Numbered from the stretch's first letter, positions 1-6,348 are shown. The stretch: 7,640 nucleotides of DNA from Candidatus Pelagibacter sp. (GCA_002704185.1 PAFP01000001.1:1-7640), one strand, 5' to 3'. Notes: generated by a model not told the origin, from the letters alone. Program-made: numbers and translations.

Positions 1-725
1 AAGTAGTAAGCTAAGATTGCAAAACCAGTGATGAGCAGTCCAATTTTAATAAATAGGGTATCTTTGAAGACAACTGATATGTTTAAAGAATGTATAATTA
101 ACTTAAATAAACTCATTTTGGAGGGGCCAAAGTACCTAGGACCCCTATGTGAGTGAATAAAGTCATGGTTAGGGAAATGCTTAGTAACAGCACCAGAAAA
201 GCTCAGCCAAATTGCACCGTCTGAAAGTAGCTTATTTACAGCATTTTTAGAAAGACAACTGTAATTCCCAAATCTAACCATCTTGCCTGATAAAATTAAA
301 GTTATTATCTTATGAAAAAAATAGAGTATTTTAAACAAAGCTCCTTCGCTTCTCTTAACCCGAACTGCCGTAACCACATCCGAATTCATTTTTGCTTTAT
401 TAAAAAACTCCTTTAACTCTTCAGGTCTATCTTCTCCATCACCGTCCATTGGAATAACATAATCAAACTCTAGATTATCTTTGCAGTACTTTAATCCAGT
501 AGCAATCGCCCGGCGATGACCACCATTATTATTAAGATTAATTATTTTAACTGATTTAATCCTAGAAATACCTGTTAAATTTTCTTCATATTTTTCTGTT
601 GATGCGTCATTAACTATTAATATATCAACTATTTCATCACTTAGTTGTAAATCAATATTTTGAATTAATTTAAAAACTGACTGCCAATCGTTATAAACAG
701 GGATTAAAATTATATATTTTTTCAT
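1..725 (-). CDS. GtrB/DPM1-like family 2 glycosyltransferase (C-terminus cut by window edge)
   Basis: The frame is open from an ATG at 725 to the left edge, giving 241 complete codons and no stop. The N-terminus has the GT-A opening strand (KKYIILIPVYND, residues 2-13). It continues with VNDAST around D40, a GGHRRAIATGL segment like the G-x-x-x-A-I-x-x-G-L of polyprenyl-phosphate sugar transferases, and the acidic metal/nucleotide site MDGDGEDRPEE (M93, D94, D96). The last visible residues (about 209-241) are an amphipathic stretch leading into a hydrophobic segment, LFIKIGLLITGFAILAYY. This fits the C-terminal membrane anchors of GtrB-type enzymes, which move a sugar from a nucleotide donor to undecaprenyl phosphate on the cytoplasmic face. 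The sugar is unknown. The ATG follows the stop of the upstream membrane transferase with no gap, so the two are probably translationally coupled. Arginine codons include CGG and CGC, unlike recA and alaS. A plain GT2 adding sugar to another acceptor is the main alternative. Confidence 0.88.
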   Translation of the reverse strand, partial: MKKYIILIPVYNDWQSVFKLIQNIDLQLSDEIVDILIVNDASTEKYEENLTGISRIKSVKIINLNNNGGHRRAIATGLKYCKDNLEFDYVIPMDGDGEDRPEELKEFFNKAKMNSDVVTAVRVKRSEGALFKILYFFHKIITLILSGKMVRFGNYSCLSKNAVNKLLSDGAIWLSFSGAVTKHFPNHDFIHSHRGPRYFGPSKMSLFKLIIHSLNISVVFKDTLFIKIGLLITGFAILAYY

Positions 726-2033
726 TTATTTGTAATTATTAGAAATTAGCTCCTTTAAACCAAATGAAGCGGGGCCATTTTTACCCTCGGCACCTATTAT
801 AATTTTGTTAGTACTTAAAATTACACATTTTGGCTTAGATTTTAAATGATAACATAAATTTCCAGCAACCCATTCATTTCCTGTTACTCCCATAACATTT
901 TCATAACCCAGTTGAATTAATTTACGTTCCACCAAGTTTGCTATTTCACGACCATTATAATCAGTCCTTTTATCTGTTTGGGTAACCGAAATATATCCAT
1001 ATAGAAATGGAGAAAGTAAAAATAAAAAAATAAATACACAAATAAAATTTTTAATTTTATTTGTGTTTATTTTATTTTTAAAAAGATAAATAAAAAGCAA
1101 TCCAAAAAATAAATAAAAAGGAGTCATCCACATAGTCCTAATTTTTGCACCAATTACTAAAGATGTTAGAAACATTAAAAATACCGGCAAAAAAGTTACA
1201 GACAATAAATATAATAAGTTTTGATCTTTTAAAGAAAAATTAGTTTTTATACTTCCAGACAATATTATAACCAAAATAAAAAATGGAATTAATATTCCGA
1301 TTTGTTTACCTAAAAATACTAAAGGTAAAACAATATGGTCTAAATAGTTTTTAATTTCCCCCGTTCGCTTTAAACCATAAGCAATTGTTATGTAGTTATT
1401 TTCAGCTAGCCATATTAAATGGGGTGTTAATATTAATAAAAAAATTATTCCGGGAATTATATAATTAATTTTAAAATTATTTTTTTTAATATAAAAAATA
1501 TAAAATATTTTAATTCCAATAATTAAATAAATAAAAAGATACTTAGACAAAAATCCTAGAGCAATAACAATACCGAAAATGACATAGTCTTTCGTAAGGT
1601 TATCTTTTAAACATTTATATCCATAATAAGTGGTCATTGCCCAAAAGGGCAACATACAAACGTTCACATTGAATTCAGGCGTTGTGAAATTGTAAAAATA
1701 AATTCCTTCCAACAATATGACTGAGAAAAAGGCGTATTTTTCATTCCCAAGTATTTCTTTTGATAATTTAAATACAAAATAGAAACCTATAATTACAAAT
1801 AATTGGCTTAAAAAATAATAAACCCAATCTTGCGACCCAAAAATTACATAGAATAATTTGACAACCAAAGCGCTTAATGGTGGATGTTTATTAAAACCCC
1901 AATCTAAATTACTTCCCCATGCTAAAGCCTCAATAGTGTCAAGCGGTAAATTATTATTTGTTATTGTTGGCACCAAGGTCCAAATTAATAGGTGTGTGAA
2001 TAAAAAAATATGAAATTGTCTATTAATCGCCAT
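726..2033 (-). CDS. GT39/ArnT-like (PMT_2) integral-membrane glycosyltransferase
   Basis: This is a 435-residue polytopic membrane protein of the GT-C fold, the usual size for bacterial PMT_2/ArnT-like enzymes. These enzymes take a sugar from a polyprenyl-phosphate carrier and transfer it to lipid A, glycan or protein on the periplasmic side of the inner membrane. After the first membrane helix (about 8-23) comes the catalytic-loop signature with acidic D32 and E35 in LDTIEALAWG, then KHPPL at 49-53, equivalent to the DHPP motif of the family. About nine to eleven further hydrophobic segments follow up to residue 349. A soluble C-terminal part (350-435) contains DYNGREIANLVERKL, as in ArnT relatives. 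The frame also opens upstream at a TTG (2072), but I chose the ATG at 2033 because the TTG version adds a polar leader and lies inside the dksA promoter. The stop abuts the ATG of the GT2 gene, suggesting a donor-maker/transferase pair. Acceptor and sugar are not determinable. Confidence 0.87.
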   Translation of the reverse strand: MAINRQFHIFLFTHLLIWTLVPTITNNNLPLDTIEALAWGSNLDWGFNKHPPLSALVVKLFYVIFGSQDWVYYFLSQLFVIIGFYFVFKLSKEILGNEKYAFFSVILLEGIYFYNFTTPEFNVNVCMLPFWAMTTYYGYKCLKDNLTKDYVIFGIVIALGFLSKYLFIYLIIGIKIFYIFYIKKNNFKINYIIPGIIFLLILTPHLIWLAENNYITIAYGLKRTGEIKNYLDHIVLPLVFLGKQIGILIPFFILVIILSGSIKTNFSLKDQNLLYLLSVTFLPVFLMFLTSLVIGAKIRTMWMTPFYLFFGLLFIYLFKNKINTNKIKNFICVFIFLFLLSPFLYGYISVTQTDKRTDYNGREIANLVERKLIQLGYENVMGVTGNEWVAGNLCYHLKSKPKCVILSTNKIIIGAEGKNGPASFGLKELISNNYK

Positions 2034-2063
2034 AATTAAACTTTTATATTTATTTATTATTAA

Positions 2064-2091
2064 TTGACACAATAAATTTGAAACATATATT
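2064..2091 (+). promoter_or_regulatory. Predicted sigma-70 type promoter of dksA
   Basis: A perfect -35 hexamer TTGACA (2064-2069) is followed after 16 bases by TATATT (2086-2091), which matches the -10 consensus at five of six positions. Transcription would start near 2097-2099, only about 8-10 bases before the dksA ATG, so the messenger would be almost leaderless. No Shine-Dalgarno sequence is visible there. The gap to the divergent GT-C gene is 73 bases (2034-2106). I could not single out a minus-strand promoter among its many AT-rich hexamers. Confidence 0.6.
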
Positions 2092-2106
2092 GCTTATCTT
2101 TTAAAT

Positions 2107-2523
2107 ATGGCAACTAAATTACCTAAAAATTACAAACCAACAGCAAAAGAAAAGTATATGTGCGCGAAGCATAAAGCTTTTTTTAGACAATTACTTTCAA
2201 AATGGAAAAATGATTTAATAGATCAAAATAATCGTATCATATTTGGTAACTCAGATGATAACGCTTCCTCGGCTGATATAGTAGACCAAGCGACTTCATA
2301 TTCTGGCAAAACAGTTGAAATGAGAACAGTAAATAGAAATAAGAAATTAATAAATAAAATTGATGAATCTTTAAATAAAATTGATGAAGGAACTTATGGT
2401 TATTGTGAAGAAACGGGAGAGGAAATTGGTTTAAAAAGACTTATTGCTAGACCTATCGCATCACTTACTGTTGAAGCCCAAGAAAAACATGAAAACCAAG
2501 AGAAAATTTTTGCTGATAATTAA
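2107..2523 (+). CDS. dksA: RNA polymerase-binding transcription factor DksA (alphaproteobacterial type, degenerate zinc site)
   Basis: DksA binds RNA polymerase through the secondary channel. With ppGpp it represses rRNA and tRNA promoters and activates others in the stringent response. The protein is 138 residues, close to the usual 140-150. A long coiled-coil hairpin (about 16-95) carries the tip motif D57-x-x-D60-x-A62, equivalent to E. coli D71, D74 and A76, which are needed for activity. The C-terminal globular part reads YGYCEETGEEIGLKRLIARP, typical of DksA. Of the four zinc-binding cysteines at E. coli spacing (114, 117, 135, 138), only C100 remains; the others are T103, T121 and A124. 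This is familiar in alphaproteobacterial DksA and does not suggest a broken gene. The start at 2107 agrees with the promoter just upstream. The stop overlaps the convergent GST stop. Annotation as a generic TraR/DksA-family protein is the only real alternative. Confidence 0.93.
   Translation: MATKLPKNYKPTAKEKYMCAKHKAFFRQLLSKWKNDLIDQNNRIIFGNSDDNASSADIVDQATSYSGKTVEMRTVNRNKKLINKIDESLNKIDEGTYGYCEETGEEIGLKRLIARPIASLTVEAQEKHENQEKIFADN
2351..2388 (+). repeat. 17-bp direct repeat, 21-bp period, inside dksA coiled coil
   Basis: The 17-base string TAAATAAAATTGATGAA occurs at 2351-2367 and again at 2372-2388, exactly seven codons apart. It encodes the tandem NKIDESL / NKIDEGT in the second coiled-coil helix. 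A seven-residue period is the natural heptad of a coiled coil. E. coli DksA has a similar but non-identical pair here, so the repeat is probably structural and not a mobile or regulatory element. Confidence 0.85.
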
Positions 2524-3146
2524 GGCATAGGAATCTTATTTCCTTTTTTCAACAAATCGTAACCTTTTACTACGGCATCCCTTTCAGAAATTTTTAGAAA
2601 CCATTTACATAAATTAGGATAATTTTTAATACCAATGTCGTGCCAGTCATGCCTTGCAACCCATGGCCATGTAGCTATATCTGCTATGGTATAAATATCA
2701 CCAGCAAGAAATTTACTTGATTTTAGTCTATAATCTAAAACTGAATATAGGTTTTTACTTATTTCAAAATACCTTTCTTCGCCAAATTGGCTTTTTCCTG
2801 GATTGTAATGATGAAATTGATGATGCTGGCCAAACATAGGTCCGATTAAGCCCATTTGTGCCATCAGCCATTGATTAATTTCATGCTTCATATGTTTGTC
2901 GTAAAATTTTTCAGTTTTTTCTCCCAAATAAATTAGTATAGCACCAGACTCAAAAATTTTCTTTTTGTTATCGTGATCAATGATTGCTGGAATTTTACTA
3001 AATGGACTAATTTTTTTAAAATCAGCACTAAATTGCACATCCTTGAAGATATTAATTTTTGTTATTTTGTAATCCAAACCAGTTTCTTCCAACATAATTG
3101 AAATTTTTTGTCCATTTGGCGTATCAGCGGTAAAAAGTTCAATCAT
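2520..3146 (-). CDS. yfcG: Glutathione S-transferase, YfcG/Nu-class-like (disulfide-bond oxidoreductase type)
   Basis: This is a 208-residue cytosolic GST with an N-terminal thioredoxin-like domain (1-78) and an all-helical C-terminal domain (about 86-200). The active-site region reads TADTPNGQK with T9 and N11, as in E. coli YfcG, which binds glutathione or its disulfide without a catalytic cysteine or tyrosine there. KIPAI (51-55) holds the cis-proline of the glutathione site, and ESGAILIYLGEKT (66-78) holds the conserved E-S-G that contacts the gamma-glutamyl group. Further YfcG-like blocks are GLIGPMFGQHHQFHH (99-113) and TIADIATWPWV (153-163), the N-capping box and hydrophobic staple of GST domains. 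The likely role is glutathione-dependent disulfide or peroxide reduction, inferred from the family. It is convergent with dksA, stops overlapping, and divergent from the isomerase-tolC operon. The symbol rests on motif resemblance only; the closely related YghU is an alternative. Confidence 0.85.
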   Translation of the reverse strand: MIELFTADTPNGQKISIMLEETGLDYKITKINIFKDVQFSADFKKISPFSKIPAIIDHDNKKKIFESGAILIYLGEKTEKFYDKHMKHEINQWLMAQMGLIGPMFGQHHQFHHYNPGKSQFGEERYFEISKNLYSVLDYRLKSSKFLAGDIYTIADIATWPWVARHDWHDIGIKNYPNLCKWFLKISERDAVVKGYDLLKKGNKIPMP

Positions 3147-3198
3147 TAGTATTTAATAATGTAACATTTAATATATAAAATTGTCTTTAATTTTTTAT
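3147..3198. promoter_or_regulatory. 52-bp divergent promoter region between the GST and isomerase-tolC genes
   Basis: Both flanking genes start outward from this AT-rich gap, so it should hold the promoters for both. On the minus strand AAGACA, 17-18 bases, then TTACAT/TACATT is a weak -35/-10 candidate. On the plus strand TATATAAA (3172-3179) could be a -10 element, with no good -35. No clear ribosome-binding site or operator is visible on either side. The region is defined by gene layout more than by motifs. Confidence 0.35.
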
Positions 3199-3798
3199 AT
3201 GAATATTGAATATTATTACAGTATAGCTTCTCCTTACGCGTATTTAGGAAGCAAAAAGCTAAGGGCATTGATTGAAAAGTATTCGTTAAAAGTTGATGAA
3301 ATACCAGTTGATTTAGTAGGTAAGGTTTTTGTTTCAACAGGTGGAGTACCTGTACCAAAACGACATCTATCTAGACAAAAAAACAGGTTTTCAGAGCTAA
3401 TAAGATGGAGTGAAGAAAATAGAATTCATATGAATATAAAACCAAAATTTTTTCCTCCAAGCGACCCTCACTTACCTGCTTATTTTTTAATTGCTTCAAT
3501 TAAAATGGGTATTAAATTAGAATTCGGTGAAAAAATATTAAAATGTTTGTGGTCAGAAGAAAAAGATATTTCAGATATTAACGTTTTAAAAAGTATTTGT
3601 TTAGATTTAAAGATTGAATTTAATGAAATAGAAAAATTGGCTTATTCAGAAAAAGTAAAATTAATTTATAAATCGAATTCCGAAAAAGCTATTAACAATT
3701 ATGTATTTGGTGCCCCAACATTTATTTTAGAAAATGAGCTTTTCTGGGGGCAAGATAGTTTATACTTTCTTGAAAAAAAATTAGAAAAAATGAAATGA
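3199..3798 (+). CDS. 2-hydroxychromene-2-carboxylate isomerase / kappa-class GST family protein
   Basis: This is a 199-residue DsbA-fold protein of the family that includes NahD and mitochondrial kappa GST. These enzymes use glutathione to isomerise 2-hydroxychromene-2-carboxylate or to conjugate electrophiles. The N-terminus IEYYYSIASPYAYLG has the family S-P-Y-x-Y-L-G signature, with the catalytic serine S11 at the same number as in NahD. Near the C-terminus VFGAPTFILENELFWGQD (169-186) carries the cis-proline P173 and the W-G-x-D block. The middle (S46-P87) includes the TGGVPVPKR and RW...PKFFP segments typical of the family. The frame opens at a TTG (3181), but the ATG at 3199 matches the family's N-terminus. 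Its TGA overlaps the tolC ATG. The natural substrate is unknown; no naphthalene pathway genes are nearby, so a general detoxification role is more likely than aromatic catabolism. Confidence 0.85.
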   Translation: MNIEYYYSIASPYAYLGSKKLRALIEKYSLKVDEIPVDLVGKVFVSTGGVPVPKRHLSRQKNRFSELIRWSEENRIHMNIKPKFFPPSDPHLPAYFLIASIKMGIKLEFGEKILKCLWSEEKDISDINVLKSICLDLKIEFNEIEKLAYSEKVKLIYKSNSEKAINNYVFGAPTFILENELFWGQDSLYFLEKKLEKMK

Positions 3799-5132
3799 TT
3801 AGATATTTAAAATTATTTATAATTTATTTAATTTTTACAGAACCAGTTTACTCTGAAACTATATTTGATGCTCTTGCATCGAGTTATTTAAAAAATAATG
3901 AACTAAATTCTCAACGAGAGATTACAATATCTGTTGATGAAAATCTTATACAAGCTTTGTCCGCATTTAAACCTACTATTACAGGTACAATTAATCAAAG
4001 TGATTATTTAAATGAAAATCAAACTGATAATTCAGGGAGTGCTCAAACAGATACTAATTTCCAGCCAAAAACAAATTCTATAACTATTGAACAAAAATTA
4101 TTCCAAGGAATACCAGATGCAATGAAAGCAAAAAAAGAGGTTAAAATTGCCAGATTTGACTTAAAAAAAGTTGAGCAAAATGTTCTTTATAAAACAGCCG
4201 AAGTATTTACAGATGTGATTTTAGCTCAAAAAAATATTATTATTACCCAGGATAATCTGAGTTTGTCAGAGCAACAAGTAGAACTGGATAAAGGAAGATA
4301 TGAAAGGGGAGCTATTAGACTCTCAGATTTAGCACAGTCTGAATCATCCTTAGCATCAGCTAAATCTAAATTTATTAAAGCTAAAAATGATCTTTTGATT
4401 AGTGAAAAGAATTATATCAACATAGTTGGGAATGAGCCTAAAAAATTAGAATTTGATAGTAAACTTAATTTAAAATTACCTGTATCATTAAATGATACTA
4501 TACAATCAGCTGAAAGAAAAAATCCTGAGTTAAAAATTTCGGAATTAAATTATTTAAAATCAAAAGACTCTCTAAATGCTGCAATAGAGGATTTGGGTCC
4601 GAAATTTTCATTATCTTACAAGTTGTCAGAGTCACGAGACACAAGCTTGACAATTAATGAAAGGAAACAATCATTATTTGGCGCTGAAGTAGAAATTCCA
4701 ATTTACCAAGGCGGGAAAAACTATTCTGTTTTTAGACAAAAAAAATCTCTCAAACTTAGCCAGGAGCTTGATTATTTATATAAAAAAAAAGAAATTAAGA
4801 AAAATGCTGCAAACACATGGTCAGAATACACTCTAAAAAAGAGTCAATTGATATTAGCTAAAGCCCAACTAGAGGCCGCAGAAATAGCTTACGAGGGCAT
4901 AAAGCAAGAGTATGAAAACGGCTTAAGAACAACTTTAGATGTATTAAATTCAAGAAGTCTATTACTTGAAGCTAGACAAAACTTTATTAAGGTTGAACAA
5001 GAGGAAATACTTGCTCAGTTTGAATTACTTAGAATTACCGGAAACTTAACAGCAATTTATCTTGAGCTTGAAGCAAAGTATTACGATCCTAAATCTCACC
5101 CAAAAAGGAATTGGATTAGACATATTTTCTAA
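3795..5132 (+). CDS. tolC: TolC-family outer-membrane efflux/secretion channel protein
   Basis: TolC trimers form the outer-membrane exit duct of tripartite efflux pumps and type I secretion systems. Residues 1-20 form a signal peptide with a hydrophobic core (LKLFIIYLIF) and probable cleavage after VYS. The mature protein of about 425 residues is the usual TolC size and shows the internal duplication of the family. Each half starts with an 'x-N-x-E-L' helix (NNELNSQRE at 34-42; KNPELKISE at 242-250) and has a beta segment ending near KLFQG (101-105) or PIYQGG (302-307). Long coiled-coil helices follow (about 108-210 and 310-415), the second with GLRTTLDVLNSR (376-387), a TolC hallmark. The ATG overlaps the isomerase TGA (ATGA), so translation is probably coupled. 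No inner-membrane pump or periplasmic adaptor gene is in the window, so its partners must be elsewhere. It may equally serve as the general TolC of the cell. Confidence 0.9.
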   Translation: MIRYLKLFIIYLIFTEPVYSETIFDALASSYLKNNELNSQREITISVDENLIQALSAFKPTITGTINQSDYLNENQTDNSGSAQTDTNFQPKTNSITIEQKLFQGIPDAMKAKKEVKIARFDLKKVEQNVLYKTAEVFTDVILAQKNIIITQDNLSLSEQQVELDKGRYERGAIRLSDLAQSESSLASAKSKFIKAKNDLLISEKNYINIVGNEPKKLEFDSKLNLKLPVSLNDTIQSAERKNPELKISELNYLKSKDSLNAAIEDLGPKFSLSYKLSESRDTSLTINERKQSLFGAEVEIPIYQGGKNYSVFRQKKSLKLSQELDYLYKKKEIKKNAANTWSEYTLKKSQLILAKAQLEAAEIAYEGIKQEYENGLRTTLDVLNSRSLLLEARQNFIKVEQEEILAQFELLRITGNLTAIYLELEAKYYDPKSHPKRNWIRHIF

Positions 5133-5161
5133 AAATTCAATTAAATCAGATATTTATTAAT

Positions 5162-5175
5162 TTATTTGCAAATAA
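5162..5175. repeat. Perfect 14-bp palindrome upstream of recA
   Basis: TTATTTGCAAATAA is exactly self-complementary around 5168/5169. It overlaps the candidate -35 hexamer of recA and lies 30-43 bases after the tolC stop. With only one G-C core it is too weak for a terminator, so a protein-binding site is the more interesting reading. Chance occurrence in AT-rich DNA is quite possible. Confidence 0.45.
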
Positions 5176-5193
5176 GAACAAAATGTGTACATT
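5166..5193 (+). promoter_or_regulatory. Candidate recA promoter
   Basis: TTGCAA (5166-5171) and TACATT (5188-5193), separated by 16 bases, each match the sigma-70 consensus at four of six positions. They would give a start near 5200 and a leader of about 30 bases that includes the AAGGA ribosome-binding site. Other AT-rich hexamers in this gap could serve instead. Confidence 0.4.
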
Positions 5194-5194
5194 T
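5176..5194. promoter_or_regulatory. Candidate operator upstream of recA (SOS-like half-sites plus a dyad)
   Basis: GAAC (5176-5179), seven bases, then GTAC (5187-5190) differs by one base from the alphaproteobacterial LexA box GAAC-N7-GAAC (GTTC-N7-GTTC on the other strand). Overlapping it, AAATGT-GT-ACATTT (5181-5194) is an inverted repeat with six-base arms. The element sits between the candidate -35 and -10 hexamers, where a repressor would act. No perfect SOS box is present in the gap. SOS control is therefore only suggested. Confidence 0.3.
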
Positions 5195-5218
5195 ATTTAA
5201 GTGAGTCGAACAAAAAAA

Positions 5219-5223
5219 AAGGA
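5219..5223 (+). promoter_or_regulatory. Ribosome-binding site of recA
   Basis: AAGGA ends six bases before the recA ATG at 5230, at good Shine-Dalgarno spacing. It is the clearest ribosome-binding site in the window (dksA and alaS have none that I can see) and fixes the recA start. Confidence 0.7.
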
Positions 5224-5229
5224 TAAAAA

Positions 5230-6348
5230 ATGACTAAAAACAACTTAAAAGTAGTAAATAACATTAAAGATCAAGATAAAGAAAAGAAAAAAGCACTTGA
5301 TGCTGCAATCAGCCAAATAGATCAAAATTTTGGAAAAGGGTCAGTTATGAAACTTGGTCAAAACCAAGTTTTAGATATTGAGTCGGTATCAACTGGATCA
5401 TTAAGTTTAGACTTGGCGCTAGGCATAGGCGGTTTGCCAAAAAGCAGAATAGTAGAAATTTATGGTCCTGAGTCTTCTGGTAAAACAACTTTAGCATTAC
5501 AAGTTATTGCCGAGGCACAAAAAACAGGAGGTACTTGCGCATTTGTAGATGCAGAGCATGCTTTAGACCCTACTTATGCTAAAAAACTAGGTGTTAACAC
5601 CACAGAATTATTAATTTCTCAGCCTGACACAGGTGAGCAAGCATTGGAAATTGCTGATACACTTGTAAGATCAGGAGCAGTATCAGTCTTAGTTATTGAC
5701 TCTGTGGCTGCATTGACCCCAAGAGCTGAATTAGAAGGTGATATGGGTGATACTCATGTTGGACTACAAGCAAGATTAATGAGCCAAGCTTTAAGAAAAT
5801 TGACTGGAAGTATATCTAAATCAAACACAATGGTTATTTTTATTAATCAAATAAGAATGAAAATTGGTGTCATGTTTGGTAGTCCAGAAACAACAGCAGG
5901 CGGTAATGCACTTAAATTCTATTCTTCTGTTAGAATGGATATTAGAAGAATTGGCGCTATAAAAGAAAAAGACGAAATAATTGGCAACCAAACACGAGTG
6001 AAAGTCGTAAAAAATAAAGTTGCTCCTCCGTTCAAAGTAGTAGAATTTGATATAATGTATGGGGAGGGTATTAGCAAAACAGGCGAATTGATAGATCTTG
6101 GTTCAAAAGCAGGGATAATTGAAAAAAGTGGAGCATGGTATGCTTATAAAGGGGAAAAAATTGGGCAAGGCCGTGAAAATGCAAAACAATACCTTAAAAA
6201 CAATCCAAGTACTGCTGCTGAAATAGAAATGGCTATCAGGGCAAATGCCGGTTTGATTTCTGAAAAGATGGAAGGAAATCCGTTACCAAAGGAAAAATCT
6301 AATCCTGAGGAAAAGGAAAAAGATACTAAAAATTCTTCTAAAAAATAA
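5230..6348 (+). CDS. recA: RecA recombinase
   Basis: RecA polymerises on single-stranded DNA, drives ATP-dependent strand exchange, and acts as co-protease for LexA-type repressors where these exist. The 372-residue protein is complete. An N-terminal extension of about 13 residues over E. coli precedes [23 protein letters not shown]. The Walker A motif is GPESSGKT (79-86), catalytic E109 sits in DAEH, and Walker B ends at D157 in [10 protein letters not shown]. Loop L1 is around [10 protein letters not shown] (169-178). Loop L2 spans [21 protein letters not shown] (about 205-225), with the ATP-sensing Q207. The ATPase core and DNA loops look intact. The C-terminal tail after about residue 350 is a mixed lysine/glutamate stretch, not the strongly acidic tail of E. 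coli RecA. It has its own upstream region and Shine-Dalgarno site, and is followed by a hairpin terminator and alaS, a recA-alaS order common in alphaproteobacteria. Confidence 0.98.
   Translation: MTKNNLKVVNNIKDQDKEKKKALDAAISQIDQNFGKGSVMKLGQNQVLDIESVSTGSLSLDLALGIGGLPKSRIVEIYGPESSGKTTLALQVIAEAQKTGGTCAFVDAEHALDPTYAKKLGVNTTELLISQPDTGEQALEIADTLVRSGAVSVLVIDSVAALTPRAELEGDMGDTHVGLQARLMSQALRKLTGSISKSNTMVIFINQIRMKIGVMFGSPETTAGGNALKFYSSVRMDIRRIGAIKEKDEIIGNQTRVKVVKNKVAPPFKVVEFDIMYGEGISKTGELIDLGSKAGIIEKSGAWYAYKGEKIGQGRENAKQYLKNNPSTAAEIEMAIRANAGLISEKMEGNPLPKEKSNPEEKEKDTKNSSKK

Noticed and set aside
2034..2072. Upstream TTG start extending the GT-C protein by 13 residues
   Set aside because: The extension is polar, has no ribosome-binding site, and its TTG overlaps the end of the dksA -35 region. 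The ATG at 2033 gives a normal family N-terminus leading into the first membrane helix.
2404..2478. Loss of zinc cysteines as evidence that dksA is a pseudogene
   Set aside because: The reading frame is intact, the tip motif is conserved, and the same substitutions are known in functional alphaproteobacterial DksA proteins.
3181..3198. TTG start adding six residues to the isomerase-type protein
   Set aside because: The family begins directly with the first beta strand, as with the ATG at 3199, and the extension would use up the short divergent promoter region.
3146..3358. 70-codon open frame on the minus strand
   Set aside because: It is antisense to the isomerase-type gene, has no recognisable domain, and is explained by AT-rich shadow coding.
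3199..3798. Aromatic (naphthalene) degradation gene
   Set aside because: The name comes from NahD, but no ring-cleavage or aldolase genes are nearby. The fold family is widespread and a specific catabolic role is not supported.
5133..5161. Terminator after tolC
   Set aside because: Only weak AT pairings are possible and there is no GC-rich stem followed by a T-run.
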